Assembly: GCA_037127255.1 (NCBI GenBank)
Contig: JBANSL010000003.1
Span: 25,245,314 to 25,309,313 of the forward strand
Length of the DNA stretch: 64,000 nt
Reading direction: 5' to 3'
DNA from: Persicaria tinctoria
Taxonomy: Eukaryota > Streptophyta > Magnoliopsida > Caryophyllales > Polygonaceae
A program made the position numbers and the translations under genes. Under the pieces are notes generated by a model that saw nothing but the letters and a program-made list of their open reading frames with translations, was not told the DNA's origin and ran no database searches. This document shows positions 11,972-22,700 of the stretch, piece after piece. Every line of letters starts with the position of its first letter. Positions within the stretch are counted from its first letter, which is position 1.

Positions 11972-13273
11972 CTACACCAAAAACTTCCTCCTCTTCTCTC
12001 CTATACCTCCCTCATCCTGGTCCACCGCCATTAGGTCCCCCTCAGATCCCCTACCATCTTTCCTTTTTGTACCCACGGTGACCCCCGTCTCAAAACTACT
12101 CTCTCCTACCGTCACTTGTACCCCTTTCACCCCTCTTGCCGCCCTTTTCCAACTCTTCTTCCCTCCTTTCTCACCTCCCTTATCCCCCTCACCTGTTGTG
12201 TTCATCCCCTCCCCCCCCCCCCCCCCCCCGCCTCCCCCTCCTCCATCTCCCTCCTTCGCTCCAACCTCCCCCTCCCTATTCTCCTCAACACCTCCCTCGC
12301 CTCCCCCTTCTTCCCTCTTCCTAATCGTCACCCTCACCACTACCTCGGGCACCTCGGTCACCTCCTTTGTGAGGTCCTTGTTCAGAATGTGCTCTAAGCC
12401 CTCCTCCTCCTCATCCTCCTCCATCTCCTCTAGCAATTCAATCAGAGTTTTCTTTCGACCCGCCCTCTTTTCCCCACTCTCCTGATCTCCTTTCTTTCCT
12501 ACCATTATCTCCACCACTTTCTTATCTGCCTCCCGTTCTGCACTCCCTCTCTCCCTTACGATCCTAACGGGTGAGGCACGCATCCAATCCCCATACTCCC
12601 CACTATATTGCTCCTCATTCTCCCCCAACTCACATTCAGCTTCCACGTGCCCTAGCATCCCACATGTGTAGCAGAAGTTCGGTAACCTTTGATACCTAAT
12701 CTCCACCCAAATTTTCTTTCCTTCAATCGTTACGATTACCCCCCTACGCAGCGGTTTTGTTACGTCTATCGGAACTCGCATCCTCAAATACCTACTGCAC
12801 GTGAGGAGCTCATCCTCATCCATTTCCATCACTCCTCCAAAGACATGTCCTAGTTTCTGTGCCATGGCCTTAATATAAGCAGCTAGAGGCAAATCATATA
12901 TTCTTACCCTGAATGGCATATGCATGAAGTCACAAGACGATAGTTGCTCCATGTCTGGCTCCTTCAGCATGACCAGTGCTCGATCGAACGACCACATCCC
13001 TCCTCTCGGAACCTTCTCCTTATCCTCTTCATTGTTGAATTGAAAGCTAAAAAGATTTTCTTTAATCTCCCTTAATAGAAACTCACCCTTTGTGCGCCAA
13101 GCACCCTTCATGGTAGCTTTTAGGGCTTGCGCATTAGGGCTCCTCGTTGATAGAACCTTCCCTACTAGCGTCAGCCGGGCGTGAACGGATGCTTCTTTCT
13201 TCACAGCCTCGTTGCCCACCACCACAAAGCCTTCCTCCTCCGTAAGACGAATGCCCTTCCCTTGATCTCTCAT
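11972..13273 (-). CDS. LINE ORF1, gag-like nucleic-acid-binding protein
   Basis: A 433-residue open frame begins about 180 bases inside the 5' end of the LINE. Its first half matches the DUF4283-type N-terminal domain of plant LINE ORF1 proteins (a W-S-F-D-R-A-L-V-M-L-K segment and an R-I-Y-D-L-P-L-A-A-Y segment). It is followed by a CCHC zinc knuckle, C-Y-T-C-G-M-L-G-H-V-E-A-E-C, near residue 205. The C-terminal third is acidic and low-complexity, with a run of ten glycines encoded by an 18-base C tract on the plus strand at about 12212-12229. In this family ORF1 binds element RNA and acts as chaperone in the retrotransposition particle. It is still open although ORF2 is broken. Confidence 0.85.
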   Translation of the reverse strand: MRDQGKGIRLTEEEGFVVVGNEAVKKEASVHARLTLVGKVLSTRSPNAQALKATMKGAWRTKGEFLLREIKENLFSFQFNNEEDKEKVPRGGMWSFDRALVMLKEPDMEQLSSCDFMHMPFRVRIYDLPLAAYIKAMAQKLGHVFGGVMEMDEDELLTCSRYLRMRVPIDVTKPLRRGVIVTIEGKKIWVEIRYQRLPNFCYTCGMLGHVEAECELGENEEQYSGEYGDWMRASPVRIVRERGSAEREADKKVVEIMVGKKGDQESGEKRAGRKKTLIELLEEMEEDEEEEGLEHILNKDLTKEVTEVPEVVVRVTIRKREEGGGEGGVEENREGEVGAKEGDGGGGGGGGGGGEGMNTTGEGDKGGEKGGKKSWKRAARGVKGVQVTVGESSFETGVTVGTKRKDGRGSEGDLMAVDQDEGGIGEKRRKFLV

Positions 13274-13668
13274 GTCGACAGCAATAACCTATTCACGCAG
13301 CGTTGTCCCTGCCCTAGCAAGATCAAAGTCCGAACCACTGTGAATCGCGCACGCTCGGCGAGAGGATACCTAGCTTCCACGGCCCAAGACTGGAGAAAGA
13401 ATTAGGCTATCGGAGATGACCAAGAGGTAACCGTCATTTCGCCTATATTGCCCTAGTCAATCGTTTCCTTTTCAAAACTACAGTCCGTACGCGAGATGCA
13501 ACAACAAGTCACTTTATAAATGCCTCCTATTTGGACAAAACTACCCATACACTTAGTGTAGACTTCAAACCCTACACCACCAATTAAGACATGCCATGTG
13601 TCTTTAAATAAATTAAAACTAAAATGTTTAAAATTTAGAAGAAACTCCACTTAAACAGTAACCACCCC

Positions 13669-13762
13669 CTCACTTATTTAGAAACGGAGGGATTATAGTT
13701 TTATTATCCTAAAAAACGCATGTAAATATTAAACAACGTGTTTTTCCAAACCGAGGGAGTAA
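13669..13762. mobile_element. Stowaway-like MITE remnant
   Basis: Ends in aaccgagggagTA, the reverse of the CTCCCTCCGTT terminus of Stowaway MITEs, and begins with a second end-like sequence aaacggagggaTTA. Both ends face the same way, so it is a rearranged or nested fragment, not a complete element. Confidence 0.4.
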
Positions 13763-14035
13763 TAATTTCAATTTATTTTAGAGCTTATTCACATATTTAA
13801 CATTTGAAGAAGAGGAGACCGACAAGAGCCATTGCAAATCTCTACTCTTCACATTAAAAATTTGATGCATATATATTGGTTCGGGCATTTATATATGTTT
13901 TAAAATGTTTAATTTTTTTTTTCAAAGTGAAATGACAAATTAAATAGGAAAATACTTACAATGACTTTCATTTCAAAAGAAATAAGCTTGAACTAGGGGT
14001 ATTTTAGTCTTTCGAAACAAAACAAATGAAAATTT

Positions 14036-14155
14036 AATGGGTGAGTGGTCTTTTGAAAATAAATCTAATTTATGGGTGGTTTTCTACAATTTATGATTTT
14101 ATGGGTGGTTATGTGAAAACTTGCATAATTTATGGGTGGTTATGTGTAATTTACT
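14036..14155. repeat. Short tandem repeat, tttatgggtggtt units
   Basis: Three to four imperfect units of about 38 bases containing atttatgggtggtt. No coding content. Confidence 0.5.
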
Positions 14156-14412
14156 CAAATTAATTTGTAAGAGCTTGCATGAGCTTAACTCAACCAGTCA
14201 CAAGGCCGGCGATTGGAGCATGGATCAAGGATCTTGTCTCACTAACGACAATGTGGGAGCAATCTCTCAAATGAGGGGGATCTTTTAGTGCAATGAGCGC
14301 TAGTCCCATGCCCTTGTTATCGGTTGAGTCACCATGATTATCTCCTCTTACAATCTCCGTCGGATGGGGGGTGAGGGGCGTCCGGGGGGAGCGATTTCAC
14401 TTTTTTTGGAGC

Positions 14413-14545
14413 ATGTACTAAAAGACAAACGACATTTATTATGACTATCAGTTTATAAAAAAAAATATGATTAAAAAATAATATTTTATAGAGTTTTTAC
14501 CTTCTTAAAAAGAATGTACTAAAAGACAAACGACATTTATTATGA
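14413..14545. repeat. Duplicated 32-base segment next to a Stowaway end
   Basis: A 32-base sequence starting atgtactaaaagacaaacga occurs at 14413-14444 and again at 14514-14545. The second copy runs into aacggacggagTAC, a Stowaway-type terminus. Confidence 0.55.
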
Positions 14546-14781
14546 AACGGACGGAGTACAGATACATATGAATAAAATTGAAGTTGAGTGATGATAAAAA
14601 CTTCCAATGATCGATATAGTATAATTGTTTTTAATTTCCTAGTCCCTTTCTCGATCTTACATTCTTGCACACTTGATAGTAGTAGCATTACAATTAGGTA
14701 AATTAAGTGAAATGGGTGGTATATTTAAGATGCAATTAGGTAATTAAAAAAAAAGATCTAGTACTCCAAATTATAAATAGA

Positions 14782-16284
14782 TTTTTTTTTTTTTTTTTTT
14801 TTGATAAGGAAAAAATTCGGGTGGTGGTTAGCCAACCCGAAAGCATCCCGAAGGATGAGATCGCGAGGATCTGAAAGAAATACAAATACAGAATACATCA
14901 GAAGAAACACAAAAAGCAAACCCGGAAAAACCCCAAACCCTAAGCAAACAAGCGGATACAATAACGAGATGAACGAAACCCGGCGTGGTGAAGTGGATAG
15001 CGAGCGCATGGGACAGCACCTGCTGACACGATGTCTCGTCGCCGGAAAGACGGAAAGCAGATCTCCTCGTAAGGCAAAGACGACTCCTGGGGAAGTGTGG
15101 ATCACACGACGTTCCCCCCACCTAAATGAGGGATCTTCGGAGACCACAAACACCACCAACACGATCACACCGATCTACCAGGGCCGCAAAACTGCTCCTC
15201 AACCGAAACTAACCACGAACCAACAAACGGACACCCAAACAACACGAGGAAATGAAGTACAACCGCGAGTAGAGCGAAGAGCGAGATACGAAACCGGAAT
15301 TTATTTACAGCTAGTAATAATTTCCCGGGCTTGCTTTGGGCCCAAGAATTTGCCTTGGGCCCAAAGCACAAAGATGAGGCCCGAACAACCTGCCAAACGG
15401 GCCCAAGTGAGGCCATGTCGTCTACCCTGCCACAAATCAAAAAGAGGGTTTACACTATACACATGTCTCCGCCGTCCAGATCTGAAGAAGGGGAGGTAAG
15501 TGGGGGGTTTGGCAGCGAAGCTAGGACTCGACCGGAGGAACCGGAGACGAACCCGCAAAGTTCGGCGAGGCCAGAGGGCACAAGGAAGAGACCGAGACCA
15601 CGGAGGGAGGGAGACACCGTACTCCACCGGAATCCACCGAAGATGAACAAGTCAGTCCTTGAAACAAGCACCAACACATGAATTGCAAAAGTGTTTAAGA
15701 GCACCCATGTATAAAGAGTGTTGCCTAAGCATTTTAAAACACCAATTTGGTAATCCAATGGGATGTGGATGCGATTTTGGCCGAGGGCAGGCCATCGATT
15801 GGAGACACGGGAAAGATGAGAGGGAAAAAGAGCCCACAAACATCCAAAGCCCCAAATCAATTTTTTGTTTTGATGGAAACCGATCATCGATCGGATCGGG
15901 GATTTTCACCACCACCGTCGGCGGACAACACCATCACCGAAGGCGGGAAAGAGAGACGACGCACAACGAATAGTCCGACCGGAGTGGAACAGATGGAGGC
16001 GAACGACCGAGAACGAGGCACATCAAGCCGAGAAGGCGGGTCGGTGGCTCCCGGAGGAAATTTTGGGGCTCCCGAAGGAGATTTTAGGGCTCCCGAAGGA
16101 GGGGTTGATGCTTCAACGGAAGCGTTTAGATCTTGGAAACTCCAAGAACGCCGCTAGCTGAAGGCGGAGGTGGCCACTGGTTTTGGGGAAAGGGTTAAGT
16201 TCCATTTCCGACTACTGTTGGAAAAAGGGTTTTTTCAAAAGAGAGCGTTTTGGCTTCATCAATTGTGTATTTCGAGTAGTTAGT
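14782..16284 (-). mobile_element. Retroposed LINE-like insertion, 1.5 kb
   Basis: A 14-base target duplication, aaattataaataga, flanks the segment (14768-14781 and 16285-16298). A T run at 14782-14801 is the poly(A) tail of a minus-strand insertion. The sequence next to the tail translates as L-R-D-A-F-G, close to the L-R-D-A-L-G that ends the RNase H of the LINE fragment at 51.9 kb, so its 3' end is LINE-related. No endonuclease or reverse transcriptase is present. At 1.5 kb it is best read as an internally deleted, non-autonomous LINE or a chimeric retroposed transcript. Open frames on the plus strand are not convincing genes. Confidence 0.7.
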
Positions 16285-16731
16285 AAATTATAAATAGAAT
16301 GGTTATATGCCGGGTGTATTATTTTCAAAACAATAAAGATTATTAAAGAAGAAGCAGCAACAACTAAGAAAATTGCAGGCATTGTCACATTGAGTACTAT
16401 AGCTATTTGAGGGAAAGTATTTGGGGTGGTTTTGCATAATAATGAATATAAGAGGGTAATTACATGAAAAATAAAGTAGAAATATGGGCGTTGCCACACT
16501 CCCACTACCTTGTAAACAGTGTATGTGAATCATTGTCCCTCCTACGGGAATACTTCGTACTCCGTAAAGTGGAGAAAAAGGAGTACACAGTTTCATTTGT
16601 TAATCAATCACAATCACAATCACAGCCTCCTATTTTGCTGGGCATTTGGTCAAACATCTGGTGTGCATCTCCCAACTCCTCTTCTTTTTCCTTCTCTATT
16701 CCGACTGAAAACGAATCACCCCAAATTCCCA

Positions 16732-19700
16732 ATGGAGCTAGGCGCAGAAGCTGAGCTGATCGATCGGATGAGGAACTCCGTCCAAATGCTTGGCTCCTCT
16801 GCTCAAGTAATCTCCCTCTTCTTCAACTTCTCCATTTCATGGGTTTTCTGGGGGGTTTCTATAAAGATTGGATCTTGCTCTGTTTGTTTACAAAATACAA
16901 ATCACCATCAGCCTAAATTTATTCATTTAGGCACATGTTTGAGTATAACATCTTCAAGCTTTGGAATCATATTCAAAAAAAATTGAAGGAAATGGAACGA
17001 AAAGGCCTAGGAATTTTATTTATATTAGTAAGTGAATACAAAATTTAAAAAAAAAAAAATTGATGTAGACAGAATATCTTGGTTAGTTTGAGCTGTACAT
17101 AAGATGAATATCAGATCTTTGAAATTCTTGAGTTCATCCATTTTTTTTTATCTACATTGAATAGGAGTATTTCATATTTCATTTAATTTTCATTAACCCT
17201 TTGTGTTGATTATATTTTGATTATTTTCAATGGCTGGTGGTTGTGGTACAAGATTAATAACTCAAAGTTTGGAGGATAATATTTATAAAAATATAAGATA
17301 AAAACCGTTGAATGTTGGATTTATTTAATGTTTCGTCAAAATTTAATGTTACTCCCTCCGTTCGGCAAAACTTGTCGTTTACTATTCATGCACGCTTTTT
17401 TACGACGATAAAAACTATTCATTTTTGTATAAATTTTTTTTAACAAGTTTGTACTTATTAATAATAACTACGAAGTTGTTAAAAAAATTATTAAAAAAAC
17501 TCGATATTTTATATAGTTTTTATCTCTAAAAAAACGTGCATGAATAGTAAAGTGTCAAGTTTTTCCGAACGGAGGTAGTAGATTTTAAAATGAGATAATC
17601 TTGCTGAAAGAGCCATTGGCTTAAACTGGGAGATCCCAATAATCTTGCTGAAAGAGTTATTGTATACAGTAAAAGTTTCACCTAACAGCCCGGGGTAGTT
17701 GTTCCATTACTATGGACTTATCACGTTTTCTTCAATTTAAGAGTGTGTCTGGCTTGAACATAGGGTTTAACGTTTTAGCTTGTTGGAGATTATCATGTGT
17801 TTTGTCAAGTGAGTATTGCTGCATTGATCTTCTAGGAAGGAGAATCTAACAAATTTATTATGGGCATTCCTCGTGGGGATGACATGGTGTATAGTTTAAC
17901 ATTATTAAATTAACGGTGGTTCTGAAACAAGACGAACCTGGCCTCTTCCAAATGTGAGGTAGACTGAGTAGAGATATAAAGACCTCCCTGAATCGTCAAG
18001 TGTAGATTCTGACATTTAATGATACTTGACAGAGACACTTAGAAAGTGGTGTGATAAAATTGAACAATTTTCTTCTTAGCGAAGTTCAAAGAAAATGTTA
18101 CAACTCTTGTTAATGTGTCTTGAACGATTGTTGACCGGCGACGCATCGGGGGGTCCGGGGGGTCCCCCGGCGGTGGTCTCAGCGAGTCGGGGGTCCAGGG
18201 GGCGACGCGCCCCTGGCGGGGGCTAGGGGGGCAGCGCCACCCCGCCTTTACGGTATGCAATGTTTATTGTAAACGGGTCTATCGTCTGTCTATTTTGGGC
18301 TTTCAGCCCATTGTCTGTTTAGGGTTCCATGAGTCTCTTCATATACTCATGGAACGCCAACCCCTGTAACCTAATCTGTTTTCGCTTCCTCTAATAAGAA
18401 ATCTGGTTCTCTGCCCGTGGACGTAGGCAACACACCGTTGCTGAACCACGTAAATCTCTGTGTCTTTCTTCGCTATTATCGTTCTCGTTATAACAAACTG
18501 GTATCAGAGCTTTGGTCGTTGAATTCCGCCGAGAATGATGTCTGGTTCTGTGTTGAAGATCGACAAGTTTACTGGAAGAAATTCTTTCAGTCTGTGGCAG
18601 ATCAAGATGCGGGCTTTGCTGAAACAGCAAGGCTTATGGACACCGTTGGCCGCCGACAAGAAGGGGGCAGATACAACCACCGCTGAGTACGGCCTTCTGG
18701 AGGAGAAGGCTCATTCGACGATTATGTTGTGTCTCGCAAACGATGTCATAACAGAAGTTGCTGATGAGGAAACCGCAAGCAAGTTGTGGCTAAAGTTGGA
18801 GTCTTTGTACATGACAAAGTCTCTGACGAACAAGTTGCTTCTGAAACAACGGTTGTTCGGGCTGCGTATGCAGGAAGGTACACAACTCAGAGATCACCTT
18901 GATCAACTTAACACTTTATTACTTGAATTGCGTAATATTGATGTTAAGGTGGAGGACGAAGATGCTGCTCTAATTCTGCTGGTATCCCTACCCCCCACAT
19001 ACGAGAACTTCGTTCAGTCGTTCGTCGTTGGAAAGGATACTATCACGTTGGAAGAGGTTAGATCATCGCTTCACAGCAGAGAGTTGCGTCTGAAGGCAAC
19101 CGCGTCGGTTACAGACAATCAGGCTTCCGGGCTTGTGGCAAACGGAGGCAAATCTGATGGTAGAAAGGGCAATAAGAAGAAGCATCGGCAAGATCGCAAA
19201 TCAGGCCCTAAACCAAACGATGTTTGTAACTACTGCAAGGAGAAAGGTCATTGGAAGAATGACTGTCCGAAAAAGAAGAAGCAAGAGGAAGAGAAATCTG
19301 GGTCTGCAGCAGTAGCTGATTGTGGCAATACTTCTGAGGAGGATATTGTTCTGTTAGCTGATGATCACACACACAGGGCTGATGTGTGGTATTTTGACTC
19401 TGGGGCGTCCTATCATATATGTCCTAAAAGGGAGTTGTTTGCAACATATAGCCGTGCTGATGGGGGCAATGTATCCATGGGGAATGATGCTCTCTGCAAG
19501 GTTGTTGGGACTGGCTCAGTTAGGTTTCGGACAGATGATGGGAAATTTCGCACATTGGAGGATGTCAAGCACGTGCCATCCATGACGAAGAATCTGATAT
19601 CCCTAACAGTGTTAGACGACAAGGGGCTCAGGTACACAGGTTATGGGGGAAAGTTGCGTGTGTTCAGAGGCTCTGATGTGGTTCTGCAGGGAGTCAAGCG

Positions 19701-22700
19701 GGGAAAGGGAACTTTGTACACCCTACAAGGTTCCTCGGTTACAGGTGCTGCAGCGGCTGTTTCTGCTGGGGTTCAGGAAGCTGATCTGACTAGACTTTGG
19801 CATATGAGGTTGGCTCATATGAGTGAAAGGGGGATGCAAATTCTCTCGAAAGCAGATCTTCTGGGAGGCCATAAGGCCCAGAGCCTTGAGTTTTGTGAAC
19901 ATTGTGTGTTTGGGAAATTACATCGCAGCAAATTTCCTAAAGCAGTTCATCAGACAAAGGGCACGCTGGATTACATCCATTCAGATTGTTAGGGTCCTTC
20001 ACGTGTTCAGTCATTGGGCGGTCACAGGTATTTTTTGTCTCTGATTGATGATTACTCTAGGATGACTTGGGTATTCATGATGAGGCATAAAAGTGAGGCA
20101 TTCAGTAAGTTCAGGGAGTGGAAGACTCTAGTAGAGAATCAGACTGGAAAGAGGGTCAAGAGGCTGCGAACTGATAATGGTCTGGAATTCTGTTCATCTG
20201 AGTTTGATGGGTTCTGCAGAGATGAGGGCATTGCTCGGCATCATACAGTCAGATACACACCACAGCAGAATGGTGTAGCAGAACGAATGAATCAGACTCT
20301 TCTGGCGAAAGCAAGGTGCATGCTTTCCAATTCAGGCCTTGAAAGGCGATTCTGGGCAGAAGCAGTTTCAACGGCTTGCTATCTCGTGAATCGGAGCCCA
20401 CACACAGGTATCGACTGCAAAACACCTTATGAGGTGTGGACTGGAAAGGCTGCTGATTACTCTAATCTGAGGGTTTTGGGGTGCATTGCTTATTATCATG
20501 TTGATGAGGGTAAGCTAGAGCCAAGAGCTAAGAAGGGAGTCTTCATGGGCTATGGTACTGGTGTGAAAGGGTACAGGATCTGGTCTGACAGCAAGATTAT
20601 ACTTAGCAGAAGTGTAGTCTTTGATGAGAGTTCTTTGCTGAATTCTAGGAAGAAGACCAGTGATGCAGTTGAGAAAGAGGTTGTTGCTGAGGAGGTGGAG
20701 TTGGACTTCACTCCATCTGAGAGTCAGGTACCTGATTTGGTCACAAACCAATCAGGTACTATTGAGTCGGACACTGCTGAGACAGAGGCTATACCACTAG
20801 ACACAGGAGCAGGTGGAGCGACACATCGCAGTATTGCTCTAGATCGGCCAAGAAGGGCTGTCATCAGACCTCCTGCGAGATATAGGTCTGATGAGTTGGT
20901 GGGATATGCCTTGCAGATGGCCGAGGAGGTGGAGGATGATGCTCCGTCCACCTACAAGGCTGCTATTTCTGGAGATGAGTCAGCACAGTGGCTTGCAGCA
21001 ATGGGAGAAGAGATGGAGTCTCTTCAGAAGAATCAGACTTGGGAGCTTGTCAAATTGCCTGCTGATAGAAATGTGATTACTTGCAAATGGGTCTTCAGGA
21101 AGAAGGAAGGACTATCAGCTGCTGAGGGTATTAAGTACAAAGCACGAGTAGTTGCAAGAGGTTTCAATCAGCGAGAGGGAGTAGACTACAATGAGATTTT
21201 CTCACCAGTGGTCAGACATACTTCTATCAGGGTGCTACTAGCAATGGTTGCACATCAGGATTTGGAGCTTGAGCAACTAGATGTGAAGACAGCTTTCCTA
21301 CATGGAGAGTTGGAGGAGGAAATATACATGTCTCAGCCGGATGGTTTTCAGGTTCCTGGAAAAGAGAACCATGTTTGCAGACTGAAGAAGTCTTTGTATG
21401 GGCTGAAACAGTCACCAAGGCAGTGGTACAAGCGATTTGATAGCTATATGGTGCAGCTGGGATACAACAGGAGTTCATATGATTGTTGTGTTTACCACAA
21501 CAGTCTGGATGATGGTTCGCGTATTTACCTAGTATTGTACGTGGATGATATGTTGATTGCTGCTCAGAACAAGTCAGATATCCAGAAGCTGAAGGATTGT
21601 CTCAGTGCAGAGTTTGATATGAAAGATCTGGGTGCTGCTCGAAAGATTCTGGGAGTAGAGATCTATAGAGACAGGAAGCAGAGAAAACTCTTCTTATCTC
21701 AAGAAGGGTACATCAAGAAGATATTGAGCAGGTTTGGAATGTCTTCGGCTAAGTCTATAGATACTCCAATGGCGTCTAACAGCAAGCTGGGAATGTACAC
21801 ACTTCAGACCGAGGATGAGAAGGAGTACATGTCTAAGGTCCCTTATGCCAGCGCAGTGGGGAGTCTGATGTATGCTATGGTCTGCACTCGACCAGATCTA
21901 GCATTTGCTGTTAGTGTGGTAAGCCGCTTTATGGTTCAGCCTGGGAAGGAACACTGGCAAGCTATGAAGAGGATCTTCAGGTATCTCAGAGGCACTACGG
22001 ATGTTGGTTTGTGCTATGGGAATGATACAGAGTGCTTGGTTGCTGGGTTTTCAGACTCTGATTATGTCGGCGATGTGGACAGTAGGAGATCGATGACTGG
22101 CTATGTTTTCACTCTTGGGAGTTCTGTGGTGAGTTGGAAAGCAACTCTACAACCTACAGTCACTTTGTCTACCACAGAGGCAGAGTACATGGCGTTGACA
22201 GAAGCTGCTAAGGAGGGAATCTGGCTGAAAGGCTTGGTCAATGATCTAGGCCTACATCAGGATCAGGCTTTAGTGTATTGCGACAGCTTGAGTGCAATAT
22301 GCTTAACCAAGGATCAAGTTCATCATGAGAAGACGAAGCACATTGATGTCAGGTACCATTTTCTGAGGAATGAGAAGAGAATCAGGGTGAAGAAGGTGGG
22401 AACTGCTGATAATCCCGCTGATATGTTCACTAAGCCAGTTCCAGAGAGCAAGTTCCAATATTGTTTGGACTTGCTTGATATCACCAGCTGTTGAGTTGCC
22501 CTAAGGGGCAGCCTGGGTCCTTCTTCAAGGACCAATCTGAGGCAGAGAACGTCTGGGCACTTTGTCATAGGTGCATCTGTTTATGAGAGGATTCAAGTCA
22601 AGGTGGAGATTTGTTAATGTGCCTTGAACGACTGTTGACCGGCGACGCATCGGGGGGTCCGGGGGCTCCGCCCCCCAGCGGTGGTCTCAGCGAGTCGGGG

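Larger units (their letters stand above)
6709..13456 (-). mobile_element. Full-length decayed L1-type LINE with RNase H
   Basis: The insertion is bounded by a perfect 16-base target duplication, tcaatcgtttcctttt, at 6693-6708 and 13457-13472. On the minus strand the order is 5' leader, ORF1 with CCHC knuckle, endonuclease, reverse transcriptase, zinc-binding module, RNase H and an A-rich tail, seen as a T-rich run at 6709-6721. That is the standard plant L1 layout. Subtracting the hAT insertion at 8720-9769 leaves about 5.7 kb, a full-length size. ORF2 is broken by several frameshifts and stops, so this copy is dead. Confidence 0.93.
13473..14767. other. Intergenic DNA with MITE debris
   Basis: No gene seen. 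The stretch contains Stowaway-like ends, a short tandem repeat and a duplicated 32-base segment, listed separately. Confidence 0.5.

Noticed and set aside
12201..12235. Poly-C tract as a regulatory or G-quadruplex element
   Set aside because: It lies in the glycine run of LINE ORF1 and is adequately explained as a slippage-prone coding repeat.
11958..12485. A 175-codon proline/serine-rich frame on the plus strand
   Set aside because: It is the antisense of LINE ORF1, whose acidic glycine-rich tail produces it.
14801..16157. Several long plus-strand frames in the 1.5-kb insertion
   Set aside because: The insertion is a minus-strand retroposon by its poly(T) left end; the plus frames have no motifs.
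19968..20040. Separate gag and pol genes in the copia element
   Set aside because: The two frames are in the same phase and split within the integrase domain, so the TAG is a lesion and not a gene boundary.
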